Source: a bacterium (GTDB lineage: Bacteria; Vulcanimicrobiota; JABDET01). From it: DNA of 55,326 nt. The notes beneath the pieces were generated by a model. That model was given only the letters and a program-made list of their open reading frames with translations, did not search any database and was not told the origin of the DNA. The translations under genes were made by a program, and so were the position numbers. Each line of letters opens with the position of its first letter. Position 1 is the first letter of the stretch. The stretch is from positions 1-55,326 of the forward strand of contig JAKAVV010000019.1 in assembly GCA_021817145.1 (NCBI GenBank), written 5' to 3'. Below, piece by piece: positions 1 to 11,740 of this stretch.

Positions 1-2
1 AC

Positions 3-1079
3 CTTACTCAAAAAGAAAAAGCCGTAAAAATCAGAGAGAAATTAAAAGATTTGTATTCAGTGATTAAGGGTTCAGATGAATATCTCAAATTCGCATTTCT
101 CACCGGTGTCTCTAAATTCAGCAAAGTCTCGATCTTCAGCGGATTAAATAATCTAAAAGATATTACCCTTGATCCCAGATTTGGAACTCTCTGTGGATAC
201 ACAGAAAAAGAACTGCTTGAAACGTTTAAGGATCGTCTTGAAGGAGTGAATCTGGAAGAGGTTAGAAACTGGTATAATGGGTACTCCTGGCTTGGTGAAA
301 AAGTCTACAACCCCTTTGATATCCTCCTTTACCTGGATACAAAGCAGTTTCACCCTTACTGGTTTGAAACAGGAACTCCCAGTTTCTTGATCCAACTGCT
401 TCAAGAAGAGAAATACCATTTACCTGATCTTGAAAATATTAGAGCAACAGATAGAATCTTAGACAGTTTTGATATTGACAGCATCCACCTTGAAACCCTC
501 CTTTTCCAAACCGGCTACCTCACCATTAAAACCAAAGAACAGTTAGGGGATAGAAATATTTATCTCCTTGCCTACCCAAACAAAGAAGTTAAAATCTCTC
601 TTACAGACGCCGTCCTCGATTCCCTTGCCCAGAAATTCATAGAGAAAGAGAAAAACATCGAAAAACTTTATAAAATCTTCATGGAAAATAAGATTCAAGA
701 GTTAAAAGATTTATTTTTCAGCTTTTTTGCTTCTATTCCGTATGAATGGTACACCAAAAACAATCTTTCTTCTTATGAAGGATTTTACGCTTCCATTGTT
801 TACACCTATTTCACTGCTTCAGGGTTAAATTGTGTGGTAGAAGATTCCACCTCAAAAGGGAAATTGGACATGGCAGTTTTTTACAAGAACCGCTGTTATC
901 TTTTTGAGTTCAAAGTTGTGGAGCTTGAGCCAGAAGGGAAAGCATTAGAACAGATTAAGAGGAAGAAGTATGAGGAAAAGTATCGTGGGAGATATGAGGA
1001 GATTTACTTGATTGGAGTGGAGTTCAGCGCCAAAGAGAGGAATGTTCTTCTTTTCGAGTGGGAAAAACTGCTGTCATAA
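3..1079 (+). CDS. AAA-ATPase-like / PD-(D/E)XK nuclease family protein (5' partial)
   Basis: The frame is open to the window edge, so the true start and the N-terminal ATPase part lie upstream; an internal TTG at 51 is not a convincing start. About 358 codons are visible. The C-terminal ~115 residues form a PD-(D/E)XK-type nuclease domain: a helix with SSYEGFYASIVYTYF, then G-K-L-D-M-A-V, then an E-F-K motif, giving the D...ExK arrangement. The upstream part (NWYNGYSW, YNPFDILLYL, YWFETGTPSFL) matches the widespread family in which an AAA-ATPase-like region is joined to a PDDEXK_9-type domain. Cellular role is unknown for this family; phage defence, toxin or mobile-element functions have been proposed. 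A second, broken copy of the nuclease domain lies at 1770-2151. It stops 5 bp before the convergent Uma2 gene. Confidence 0.8.
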   Translation, partial: LTQKEKAVKIREKLKDLYSVIKGSDEYLKFAFLTGVSKFSKVSIFSGLNNLKDITLDPRFGTLCGYTEKELLETFKDRLEGVNLEEVRNWYNGYSWLGEKVYNPFDILLYLDTKQFHPYWFETGTPSFLIQLLQEEKYHLPDLENIRATDRILDSFDIDSIHLETLLFQTGYLTIKTKEQLGDRNIYLLAYPNKEVKISLTDAVLDSLAQKFIEKEKNIEKLYKIFMENKIQELKDLFFSFFASIPYEWYTKNNLSSYEGFYASIVYTYFTASGLNCVVEDSTSKGKLDMAVFYKNRCYLFEFKVVELEPEGKALEQIKRKKYEEKYRGRYEEIYLIGVEFSAKERNVLLFEWEKLLS

Positions 1080-1084
1080 AGCAG

Positions 1085-1651
1085 TTAAACCCACAATTCT
1101 TTCAATGAAAACTCAAGCCCAGGGAAAAGAGAAGGTTTAATGATTTCGTTCCCCTGCTTTTTTGCGATCAACTGATACTCCCCTTTCACCAACTCATACA
1201 TCTCCATTGTTTTTTCCATCGGATCCACGATCCAGCAGCGAGGAACTTTAAACTGAGCGTAAAGTTTAAATTTTTTCGTCCGATCCATTTTCTTGTTTCC
1301 CTTAGAAAGCACTTCTACGACCAGATCCGGTGAACCAAAAATCCCGCGCTCTTTAATCAAATTTTTCTTTGCATTGGAAACATAAACCAGATCCGGTTCA
1401 ACGACATGGATATCAGATAGAACAACAGCAAACGGAGCGCAGATCACTTCTCCAATAGGATTCTTATTAAGATATTGATACAGAATTCCAGCCAAACGGG
1501 TGGTTGCTCTTTGATGAGAAAATCCAGGGGGTGGTGTCATGAACAGTTCTCCTTCGATAAGCTCGTACTGTTTCCCATCATCAGGAAGCAGGAAGTAATC
1601 ATGATAATTTAAGAGACTGCTTTCTTCAAATTTTGGTCTTGCAAGGCTCAT
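1085..1651 (-). CDS. Uma2 family (DUF820) endonuclease-like protein
   Basis: A 188-residue protein of the Uma2/DUF820 family, a PD-(D/E)XK-fold group expanded in cyanobacteria and other bacteria; its natural substrate is not established. Visible motifs: YELIEGELFMTPPPG near residues 28-43, VVEPDLVYVSN around 95, and GSPDLVVEVLSKGNKK around 117, which supplies the acidic and lysine residues of the active site. YAQFKVPRCWIVDP follows, then the family-typical C-terminus FPGLEFSLKELW. The ATG at 1651 has an AAGGT ribosome site 8 nt upstream. A close paralogue lies at 14558-15124. The gene sits between an intact and a broken PD-(D/E)XK copy, convergent with the first. Confidence 0.85.
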   Translation of the reverse strand: MSLARPKFEESSLLNYHDYFLLPDDGKQYELIEGELFMTPPPGFSHQRATTRLAGILYQYLNKNPIGEVICAPFAVVLSDIHVVEPDLVYVSNAKKNLIKERGIFGSPDLVVEVLSKGNKKMDRTKKFKLYAQFKVPRCWIVDPMEKTMEMYELVKGEYQLIAKKQGNEIIKPSLFPGLEFSLKELWV

Positions 1652-1701
1652 TTCTTACCTTTTCCTTTATTGGAAACTTTCTCTTCGAAAAGGAGGGATT
1701 C

Positions 1702-2151
1702 CTTTGGTGGAAGGGGGGAAATATTACTTTTTATCCCGCCCTCGGCGATAATGAGTTGAATGACTTGAAAAAACTCTTTCAAAGCTTTTTTGCTTCTATT
1801 CCGTATGAATGGTACACGAAAAACAATCTCTCCTCTTATGAAGGATTTTACGCTTCCATTGTTTACACCTATTTCGCTGCTTCAGGGTTGAAGTGTGTTG
1901 TGGAGGATTCCACTTCAAAAGGGAAACTGGATATGGCAGTTTTTTATAAAAACAGAGCTTATCTTTTTGAATTCAAAGTTGTGGAGTTTGAGCCAGAAGG
2001 GAAAGCATTAGAGCAGATCAAGAAAAAGAAATATGATGAAAAGTATCATGGGAGATATGAGGAGATTTACTTGATTGGAGTGGAGTTCAGCGCCAAGGAG
2101 AGAAATGTCGTTCTTTTTGAGTGGGAGAAGCTTCAGGATAAACCCTTCTAA
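1702..2151 (+). pseudogene. Truncated second copy of the PD-(D/E)XK nuclease domain
   Basis: From about 1770 the translation repeats the C-terminal ~120 residues of the gene ending at 1079 almost word for word: SFFASIPYEWYTKN, then SSYEGFYASIVYTYF, GKLDMAVFYKNR, EFK and GVEFSAKERNV. The nuclease motif D...ExK is intact, but the ATPase-like N-terminal two thirds are missing. No in-frame ATG is available; the only candidate starts are TTG codons inside the homologous part, and the AGGAGG at 1691-1696 is not in register with any of them. I read it as a remnant of a duplicated gene. Expression of a free nuclease domain from TTG cannot be excluded. Confidence 0.7.
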
Positions 2152-2178
2152 TTTGGCAGCAAAAGGGATTTAAACTTT

Positions 2179-2928
2179 TCAAAAAGAATCACATTTTTTC
2201 TTCTTTCCCTCTCTTTCCACTGCTAAGGGCTCAGACAGCTTGCTGTAACACGGATTATTCACTAAGGACCCCTCCACTCCAGTTATAAACGCACTCGGAA
2301 TCACCCCTAAATACGGATTGTTCTGAGATTCGGATGGAACCACTGTCCCATTGATGTCAACCGATACATTCCCCACAATCCCGCTCGCCAAAACGCCTAA
2401 ACTCCCATTCGTAATCGCCACAGTTAAAGGATCCGATAATAACCCGATCACTCCTCCTGCCTGCAGAACAGAGTTCCCTCCTGCTGTAATATCTGCAGCT
2501 GCTCCATTCGTTAAATCTAAAATACTCCCAGAAGAAGTTAAATCAACACTTCCAGAAGCTGCAGCCCCGTCTAACAAAATATTTCCACTGACTGTCGTCA
2601 AACGAATATTCCCATTTGCAGCTGCATTCAATGTTCCTGAACAAAATATGAGCGACTGCGAAGTAGGCCAATTCACTGAAACATTCCCATTGTTCGTGCT
2701 GACTTTTAGATTAGACACCACATCCTTATCCGTTACAGTAATCCCACTGCTGCTTCCTGTGGCTGTAAGAGAAAGGGTAGGGGCATTGACACAAGTCAGC
2801 CCAGTGATCCCATTTCCATTCACATCCTTCAAAACAGCAGCGCAGCTCGCTGATAAAAACACATTCCCACCAGAACCACCACACTGCGAAAGCTGATAAA
2901 GAGAAGAAGAGATGAAAAAAGCTCTGTT
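2179..2928 (-). pseudogene. Filamentous haemagglutinin-like beta-helix repeat fragment
   Basis: The frame opens just after a TAG at 2929-2931 and has no ATG; GTG at 2862 is the first conventional start. The product is rich in G, S, T, N, A, V and L. It has short repeats such as GNVSVNW, GNIRLTTVSGNILL, SGSVDLTSSGSILDL and AADITAGGNSVLQAGG, typical of the right-handed beta-helix of FHA-type exoproteins secreted by two-partner systems. There is no signal peptide, no TPS domain and no long repeat array, and the tail is a short lysine-rich stretch, so this is most likely the broken end of a large surface protein. No partner transporter gene is visible in the window. Confidence 0.55.
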
Positions 2929-3084
2929 CTAGATCATAGTTTTTTTAACTTATTCAGCTGCTGCCCGCTTTTCCCTTCCCCAAAATACCGCTAAAAGCAA
3001 AATTGAAGGGATTTAAAAAAAACATTAGAAAAATTATCTTGCTAAATTCAAGAAGCGACTACTGTATTGAGGAGGTCAGTGTTC

Positions 3085-5911
<2,827 letters not shown>

Positions 5912-5930
5912 CGAGTTTAAACACGTATGA

Positions 5931-5963
5931 TAAAGGGCTCTGAAAAGAGCCCTTTAATTTTTT
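5931..5963 (+). terminator. Rho-independent terminator of korAB
   Basis: A perfect 11-bp stem, TAAAGGGCTCT / AGAGCCCTTTA, with a GAAA loop, is followed by AATTTTTT on the plus strand. The TAA stop codon of the convergent permease gene (5954-5956 read in reverse) lies inside the right arm. The opposite strand has no comparable T run, so termination of the permease transcript here would be weaker. Confidence 0.92.
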
Positions 5964-7513
5964 CTGGCTTTTTTATCTCTTTCAGCTAAAGCCCATTTGT
6001 ACTGCTCCAGGAGATCATACTCTTCCGCGGATTCCAGAACTGATTTTTGGTCTGATTCCCAATCTCGCGGAGTTGTTTGAAAAACTGGAATTTTCTGCTT
6101 TCTGCGGTACCAGACATAATACGCAAACCAGAGCAGGATCCAGATTGGGCTGGCAATTCTTGCGATTTTATGGGTCCAGATAACAGCAGCTAAAACAGCG
6201 GAGACCCCAATCAAGCCTAAAATAGAAAGAAGCGGAAATTCAAGGGTTTCTCCTTTGATGTTTTTGAACTTTATATTGAACGGCATTTTATAAGGGCGTG
6301 GAGTATAGGGATCTGTCAGCCTGAGTTTAATTAAAGAAACAAAAACCAGTAAATACCCTAGAGTGGCTCCAAAAGCATACATGTTCCCTAATGTGTGCAG
6401 AGCATTATGGCTTAAATAAGCTAAAATTGTCTGAATCACAGCGATTCCTGAAAAAATCATGATCGTTCTGACCGGTGTTTTATATTTTGGATGGACCTCA
6501 TTAAACCATTTTGGAATTAAGTTGAATTGACTTAAAGAATAACTTAAGCGGCTGACAGACATGACCCCTGAATTAGAAGAGATCAATAAAATAAGTCCAC
6601 CCATTACTGCTGCAAGGGCTCCTGCCATTCGCCCAATCAGAGGAAGGTGAGAGGCAAGCACAGCAATAGGGTTGTTTTCATGATGGGCAATGATCTGCCA
6701 GGGGAGCATTCCAAGTCCAAGGCTTGAAAAAGAAAGAGCAAAAAGGAAAACCGTGAAGATCAAGGTTAATGAAGTTCTTGGAACAACGGTTGAAGGTCTT
6801 TTCGTTTCTTGAGCAGCTTGAGAAATGCTTTCCAATCCAACATAAGAGATAATGGCAAGTGAAGAACCTCTCATGAAATCATAGAGATTTGGAAGCTGGA
6901 ATTGGATCTGATGCAGAAAAAGGTTTGGCTTCCAGGCAAAAACAAACCCCATGATAATGATCAGGCTTTCCATGCAGATATCAAACCCGCCCAGCACTTC
7001 GTTTAAAAGGGAGGATTCTTTGATTCCGATGATATTGATCCAGATGAGGAAAGCGATTAGAATAATGCTTTCAAGGCACTGGAACCAGTAAAAATGCGGA
7101 ACATAAGATCCTAAATAAAGGGAAGCTTTGACAATTCTGCCAGGGAGAAAATAATCGAAATAACCGGCTGATGCCAGAGCAAAAAGAGCGACATCAATCG
7201 TGTAGTCCAGGGCAAGAGCGGATCCTGAAATTAAAGCCCAGAAATCGCCGAGCCCTCGTAAAGCATAATAAGGTCCTCCACCTGCAACAGGATAAGCTGA
7301 AGCCAGTTCTGTGTAAGCAAGCCCAATTAAAATATAGACTAATCCCGCGAAAGCGAAAGCGTAAAGAGTCCCCCCTTTTGCGTAAAACATGACCAGTCCA
7401 AGGGCAACATAAACATCTGCTCCAACATCCGCATACCCCCACATATAAGAGCCCCAGATTGTGACATCTCTCCGAAGTCCAGATTGATGGCTGGTTTCTT
7501 TTTCTTCAGGCAT
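5954..7513 (-). CDS. APC superfamily amino acid permease
   Basis: A 519-residue integral membrane protein with about 12 hydrophobic segments. The first helices carry the APC signature: WGSYMWGYADVGADVYVALGLV (unwound TM1) and AYTELASAYPVAGGGPYYALRGLGDFWA. SYVGLESISQAAQETKRP matches the cytoplasmic loop after TM6 in APC transporters, and a 60-residue hydrophilic C-terminus follows the last helix. The substrate is probably an amino acid or polyamine and is not determined by the sequence. It is the last gene of the ferredoxin-CBS-permease operon, starting 2 bp after the CBS stop, which suggests a role in sulfur amino acid movement. This is inference from position only. Confidence 0.87.
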   Translation of the reverse strand: MPEEKETSHQSGLRRDVTIWGSYMWGYADVGADVYVALGLVMFYAKGGTLYAFAFAGLVYILIGLAYTELASAYPVAGGGPYYALRGLGDFWALISGSALALDYTIDVALFALASAGYFDYFLPGRIVKASLYLGSYVPHFYWFQCLESIILIAFLIWINIIGIKESSLLNEVLGGFDICMESLIIIMGFVFAWKPNLFLHQIQFQLPNLYDFMRGSSLAIISYVGLESISQAAQETKRPSTVVPRTSLTLIFTVFLFALSFSSLGLGMLPWQIIAHHENNPIAVLASHLPLIGRMAGALAAVMGGLILLISSNSGVMSVSRLSYSLSQFNLIPKWFNEVHPKYKTPVRTIMIFSGIAVIQTILAYLSHNALHTLGNMYAFGATLGYLLVFVSLIKLRLTDPYTPRPYKMPFNIKFKNIKGETLEFPLLSILGLIGVSAVLAAVIWTHKIARIASPIWILLWFAYYVWYRRKQKIPVFQTTPRDWESDQKSVLESAEEYDLLEQYKWALAERDKKARKN

Positions 7514-7515
7514 GA

Positions 7516-8871
7516 TTAAAGCAGGGTATGAATGAGATCGTATTTCGTTAAGATTTGATACTCCTTATCTTTTAAAGGAATTAAAACCGCTGGGGACTGC
7601 TTTGTTAAAAGTTTCGTTAAAGTTTCCAGCTCGGTTTCAGGGGGAATAACAGGAAGAGGGGGTTTCATGAACTCTTCCAGGTAAATAGAGTTTAGATCTT
7701 TTCCAAGCATCATGAGATCAAGACTGGAATCTTCATGAATGGTTCCAATGCAGATGCCGTTTTCGAGAACCGGGATTTGAGAAATATCGCATTCTTTCAT
7801 TTTTTTAAGGGCTTCTAATGCTGTTGCATGAGGAGTCAGAGTGATTAAAGGGGTCTGTTTTTTCTTGTTTATCAAATCTTTTGCCGTGAGTTTGCCAGGG
7901 GCTTCAAGAAACTGATTTTCTTTCATCCATTCATCACTGTAAATCTTTCCAAGATTTCTTCCCCCTGATTCAGGTAAAATAATCAAAATCTTTTTTTCAG
8001 TATTTAATCTTTTTGCGATCTGCAGGGCCGCGTAAACAGCGCAGCCACCAGAACCCCCAATAAAAACCCCTTCTTCTCGAGTTACTTTTCTAGCCATTAA
8101 AAAGGAATCTTTATCTGTCACCTGTACAACCTCATCCACAACCGAGAAATCCATGGTTTTGGGGATGAAATCTTCTCCTATCCCTTCTACTTTGTAAGGG
8201 AATGCCTGTCCCATTTTTTTTGTTTTAAAATACTCGTAATAAACCGAGCCAATAGGATCGGCTCCAATGACTTTAAGTTCAGGGTTTTTCTCTTTTAAAT
8301 ATTTACCCGCTCCAGAGATCGTTCCACCTGTGCCCATTCCAGCAACCAGATAATCAATCTCCCCTTCTGTTTGTTCCCAGATTTCAGGACCTGTTGTTTG
8401 GTAATGGGTTTGGGGATTAATGGGATTAGAATACTGGTCAGGGTAATAGCTGTTTGGGATCTCTCCGCTTAATCGTTTCGCGACAGAATAATAACTTCTT
8501 GGATCTTCGGGTTCCACTGCTGTTGGGCAGACAACCACTTCTGCTCCGAACGCTTTTAACATATCGATCTTTTCTCTGCTCTGTTTGTCAGGGATCGTAA
8601 AAACGATTTTATACCCTTTTACCGCTGCTGCCAGAGCCAATCCAATTCCTGTGTTGCCAGAAGTGGCTTCAATAATCACCCCTCCAGGTTTGATCAGATT
8701 CTTTTTTTCCGCTTCTTCCAGCATCGTTATCCCGATGCGATCTTTAACACTTCCACCCGGGTTTAGAAACTCCAGTTTGCCAATAAGGACGGGTTTTAAG
8801 CCTGAAGCGATTCGATTGAAACGGACCAGGGGTGTTTTCCCGATAATCTGCAGAATATTATCATAGATCAC
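7516..8871 (-). CDS. cbs: Cystathionine beta-synthase (PLP enzyme with C-terminal CBS domain pair)
   Basis: The N-terminal ~320 residues are a fold-type II PLP enzyme: NPGGSVKDRIG contains the Schiff-base lysine, SGNTGIGLA and GTGGTISGAGKY bind the cofactor phosphate, and GGSGGCAVYAAL is near the C-terminal end of the catalytic part. After ~residue 325 two CBS motifs follow (TPLITLTPHATALEALKKM, IPVLENGICIGTI, then a second half), as in bacterial and animal cystathionine beta-synthases of ~450 residues. It condenses serine (or O-acetylserine) with homocysteine or sulfide; cysteine synthase activity is the alternative. GTG 8871 is preferred: it begins VIYDNILQIIGKTPLVRF, typical of the family, with AAAGGA 11 nt upstream. 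Longer readings would run inside the ferredoxin gene. Confidence 0.88.
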   Translation of the reverse strand: MIYDNILQIIGKTPLVRFNRIASGLKPVLIGKLEFLNPGGSVKDRIGITMLEEAEKKNLIKPGGVIIEATSGNTGIGLALAAAVKGYKIVFTIPDKQSREKIDMLKAFGAEVVVCPTAVEPEDPRSYYSVAKRLSGEIPNSYYPDQYSNPINPQTHYQTTGPEIWEQTEGEIDYLVAGMGTGGTISGAGKYLKEKNPELKVIGADPIGSVYYEYFKTKKMGQAFPYKVEGIGEDFIPKTMDFSVVDEVVQVTDKDSFLMARKVTREEGVFIGGSGGCAVYAALQIAKRLNTEKKILIILPESGGRNLGKIYSDEWMKENQFLEAPGKLTAKDLINKKKQTPLITLTPHATALEALKKMKECDISQIPVLENGICIGTIHEDSSLDLMMLGKDLNSIYLEEFMKPPLPVIPPETELETLTKLLTKQSPAVLIPLKDKEYQILTKYDLIHTLL

Positions 8872-8875
8872 ACGT

Positions 8876-9169
8876 TTAAGGTTTCCTTTTCCATTTTGCT
8901 TCAAAAGCCGCGGTATCCATTTTATAATAATCCGCATTCATCTCTTTAAAGAATTTCCACTCTTCTTTTAATTCATCTTCAGGGAAAATCGCGGAAACTG
9001 GACAGGCGGGAACACATGCTCCACAGTCAATACATTCATCAGGGTTAATGTAAAGCATCACTTCCCCTTTGTCTTCATCTTGTCGTGGATGAATGCAGTC
9101 CACTGGACAAACATCCACACATCCATGATCTTTTACATTGATACAGGGTTCTGCTATTACGTATGTCAT
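8876..9169 (-). CDS. 7Fe-type ferredoxin (FdxA-like)
   Basis: A 97-residue ferredoxin. First cluster motif: C9-x7-C17-x3-C21-P with C25 (CINVKDHGCVDVCPVDC), the spacing seen in [3Fe-4S][4Fe-4S] ferredoxins. Second: CIDCGACVPACP, a classical [4Fe-4S] motif. The C-terminal extension EEWKFFKEMNADYYK is also typical of the 7Fe group. It carries low-potential electrons, for example for the KorAB enzyme encoded 3 kb away. The start has AAAGGAG about 15 nt upstream. Its stop lies 4 bp before the GTG of the cystathionine beta-synthase gene, so the two are probably co-transcribed. Confidence 0.92.
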   Translation of the reverse strand: MTYVIAEPCINVKDHGCVDVCPVDCIHPRQDEDKGEVMLYINPDECIDCGACVPACPVSAIFPEDELKEEWKFFKEMNADYYKMDTAAFEAKWKRKP

Positions 9170-9314
9170 TCTGCTTTTGGCTCCTTTCTCTATACAGAGA
9201 TTTTACGACGATTTTGGTGATTCTCTCTCTGCTTTTTAATTCCTTCGATAATTCGAATAAATTAACCTTTTCAGGGAAGGATTCACTTCTCTCATAGTTG
9301 AAGTTTTGTGCGTC

Positions 9315-10667
9315 ATGAGAAGATTTTCAGCTGTGGTTCTGGCTGCTGGAGTGGGGAAGAGAATCGGTTTCTCGATCCCTAAAATTTTAATTCCTCTCTG
9401 CGGAAAACCGATGATCTCTTTTGTTGTTGAAACCCTCAAATCCTTGAATCCAGAAAATTTGATTCTGGTTGTTTCTCCTCAAGCAAAGGAAAAAATAGAA
9501 GAGCTGTTCGGCGATTCCGTTCAACTGGCTGTTCAAGAGAACCCCTGCGGGACAGGGAATGCTCTGCTCTGCGCTCTGAAACAGTTTCCAGATTTAAAAG
9601 GAACTCTTCTGGTTACCTGTGGAGACACTCCTCTTTTAAAAAAAGAAACTTTTGAGGCATTGATCGATTATCAGGTTCTCAAGAAAGCGAGCGCAGCTGT
9701 TTTGACAGCAGAGCTTGAGAATCCTTTTGGTTATGGAAGGATTGTGCGAGATCGAAAAAAATGGATAAAAAAAATCGTGGAGGAAAAAGACGCGGATTCT
9801 AAAATTAAAAAAATAAAAGAGATTAATACTGGAACTTACTGTTTTGATTTGAAAGAACTGGAGAAAACGCTCCCCCTTCTAACCCAAAACAATGATCAAA
9901 AAGAGTATTACTTAACCGACTCTCTTCATCTTTTTTCAAAGTGGAAGAAAAAGGCGGTTCCTCTTTTGATTTCTGATTCAGATTCCGCTCTTGGGATTAA
10001 TACGTTAAGCGAGTTGAGCAGAACGATGAATCTTTTATACCGTGAGATTCGTGAAAAGTTGATGAATTCCGGCGTCCTTTTGGTTGATCCAGAGACGATT
10101 TATGTGGATGCCGAGGTCATGATCGGATCTCAAACAATCCTTTATCCTTTTACCATTCTTGAGAAAGGCACAGTTATCGGCTCAAATTGTCAAATCGGCC
10201 CTTTTACAAGAGTTTCGAACTCTCGCATTGGGAGTGAGGTTGTGATTCAGAACTCGGTTTTAAATGAGGCGGAAATCAGCGATGGATGCAGCATCGGCCC
10301 TTATGCTTATTTGAGATCTGGAACCCTGCTTCAAAAAAAAGTGAAAATCGGAGATTTTGTCGAAGTTAAAAAAACGACGATTGGTTTCAGCTCAAAAGTT
10401 CCTCATTTAAGTTATATAGGGGATGCGGATATAGGAGAAAATGTGAATATTGGCGCAGGGACCATCACCTGCAACTATGACGGAAAAAGGAAGTATAATA
10501 CGATTATTGAAGATGGAGCCTTTATTGGATCGAATACGAATTTAAGGGCTCCTGTCCGGATCGGAAAAAACGCGGTTACAGGAGCAGGTTCAGTCGTGAT
10601 AAAAGATGTGGAGGCTGATACTGTTGTGGCAGGAGTTCCTGCTAAAGTGATTAAAAACGGTTCATGA
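9315..10667 (+). CDS. glmU: Bifunctional GlmU: GlcN-1-P acetyltransferase / GlcNAc-1-P uridylyltransferase
   Basis: A 450-residue enzyme making UDP-GlcNAc for peptidoglycan and lipopolysaccharide. The N-terminal uridylyltransferase shows VVLAAGVGKRI..IPKILIPLCGKPM, QENPCGTGNAL and GDTPLL. From ~residue 245 the left-handed beta-helix hexapeptide repeats follow (VMIGSQTILYPFTILEKG, IGENVNIGAGTITCNYDGKRKYNT), ending NAVTGAGSVVIKDVEADTVVAGVPAKV. The acetyltransferase catalytic region (H in VPHLSYIGDADIG, N in TITCNYDG) is intact. ATG 9315 is chosen; an in-frame TTG at 9306 would add only three residues and no ribosome site is obvious for either. It is followed after 21 bp by prs, the pairing known from many bacteria. 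Confidence 0.93.
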   Translation: MRRFSAVVLAAGVGKRIGFSIPKILIPLCGKPMISFVVETLKSLNPENLILVVSPQAKEKIEELFGDSVQLAVQENPCGTGNALLCALKQFPDLKGTLLVTCGDTPLLKKETFEALIDYQVLKKASAAVLTAELENPFGYGRIVRDRKKWIKKIVEEKDADSKIKKIKEINTGTYCFDLKELEKTLPLLTQNNDQKEYYLTDSLHLFSKWKKKAVPLLISDSDSALGINTLSELSRTMNLLYREIREKLMNSGVLLVDPETIYVDAEVMIGSQTILYPFTILEKGTVIGSNCQIGPFTRVSNSRIGSEVVIQNSVLNEAEISDGCSIGPYAYLRSGTLLQKKVKIGDFVEVKKTTIGFSSKVPHLSYIGDADIGENVNIGAGTITCNYDGKRKYNTIIEDGAFIGSNTNLRAPVRIGKNAVTGAGSVVIKDVEADTVVAGVPAKVIKNGS

Positions 10668-10688
10668 AAGAATAAGGGGGTAGAAAGA

Positions 10689-11684
10689 ATGGAGGTAAAT
10701 TTGCTGCCTAAAAACCATCTTTTGCGCGAAGTTGAATCAAAGGTCAATTTTATGCTTTTTTCTGGAAATTCCAACCCGCACCTCGCAGCTGAAATCGCCA
10801 GTTATCTGGGCACTTCTGTCGGGAAAGCTTTTATCGGCCGTTTTGCGAATGGAGAGATTCAAGTAAAAATAGAGGAAAATGTTCGAGGGCAGCATGTTTT
10901 TCTTCTGCAGTCAACCAGCACCCCTGTCAATGATCATATTATGGAACTTCTCATTATGATTGATGCTCTTCGGAGAGCATCAGCTCGCACCATTACCGCT
11001 GTTATCCCTTATTTTGGGTATGCGAAACAAGAGAAAAAAACATCGGGAAGGGAACCTATTTCAGCGAAACTGGTGGCTAATTTAATTACAGTTGCCGGAG
11101 CGGATCGAGTGATTACCATTGATCTTCATGCAGCGGCAATTCAGGGTTTTTTTGACATTCCTCTGGATAATTTGATGGCTCTTCCTCTTTTAAGCGATTA
11201 TTTTACGAAAAACAGGTTTAAAAATAACAATACTGTTGTTGTCAGTCCTGATGCGGGAGGAGTGGCAAGGGCTAGGACTTTTGCGGAAAGATTGGGAGCA
11301 ACACTTGCCATTATTTTTAAACGAAGACCAAGACCTGATATCAGTGAAGTGATTGAGGTTGTTGGAGAAGTAAAAGGGAAAAGAGCTCTTATCATTGATG
11401 ATATGATTTCAACAGGCGGGACTTTAATTGCAGCAGCTGAGATCTTGCAGGAAAGAGGGGCTGTTGAAGTGTATGCCTGCGGCACTCATCCTGTTTTCGC
11501 TCCAGGGGCTGTGGAAATGGTTGTTCATTCTCAAATTAAAGAACTGGTTGTCACCAATACAATTCCTGTTTCTGACCAGGCGTTGAAAAGCGAGAAAATT
11601 CAAGTTTTAAGCATAGCCCCTCTTTTAGGGGAAGCGATTCGAAGGATCAATGGGAACCAGTCTGTCAGCGAATTGTTCAACTAA
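10689..11684 (+). CDS. prs: Ribose-phosphate pyrophosphokinase
   Basis: A 331-residue PRPP synthetase converting ribose-5-phosphate and ATP to PRPP for nucleotide, histidine and tryptophan synthesis. Motifs: GRFANGEIQVKIEENVRG, RRASARTITAVIPYFGYAKQEKK (flexible-loop region), ITIDLHAAAIQGFF, VVSPDAGGVARA, and the PRPP-binding loop IDDMISTGGTL. The first ~20 residues (MEVNLLPKNHLLREVESKVN) extend beyond the usual start of the family near MLFSGNSNPHLA, but ATG 10689 has an AAGGGGGT ribosome site at proper distance, whereas the internal ATG at 10752 has none. Probably co-transcribed with glmU. Confidence 0.94.
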   Translation: MEVNLLPKNHLLREVESKVNFMLFSGNSNPHLAAEIASYLGTSVGKAFIGRFANGEIQVKIEENVRGQHVFLLQSTSTPVNDHIMELLIMIDALRRASARTITAVIPYFGYAKQEKKTSGREPISAKLVANLITVAGADRVITIDLHAAAIQGFFDIPLDNLMALPLLSDYFTKNRFKNNNTVVVSPDAGGVARARTFAERLGATLAIIFKRRPRPDISEVIEVVGEVKGKRALIIDDMISTGGTLIAAAEILQERGAVEVYACGTHPVFAPGAVEMVVHSQIKELVVTNTIPVSDQALKSEKIQVLSIAPLLGEAIRRINGNQSVSELFN

Positions 11685-11707
11685 TCCTTTTGATTTGAAC
11701 AAATCTA

Positions 11708-11737
11708 TTGACAATAAGCCCTGTTTAGCCATATAAT
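11708..11737 (+). promoter_or_regulatory. Consensus sigma-70 promoter
   Basis: TTGACA at 11708-11713 and TATAAT at 11732-11737, spacer 18 bp: both hexamers are perfect. It directly abuts the first ATG (11741) of the following GGDEF gene, so a normal start of transcription, about 7 nt after the -10 box, would fall inside or just after that ATG. Confidence 0.75.
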
Positions 11738-11740
11738 GAA

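Noticed and set aside
2351-2896. 181-residue plus-strand frame opposite the haemagglutinin-like fragment
   Set aside because: Composition is proline-rich without domains; the reverse strand carries the recognisable beta-helix repeats, so this is a shadow.
7171-7442. Short frames opposite and within the permease gene
   Set aside because: No motif; they overlap the strongly supported permease frame.
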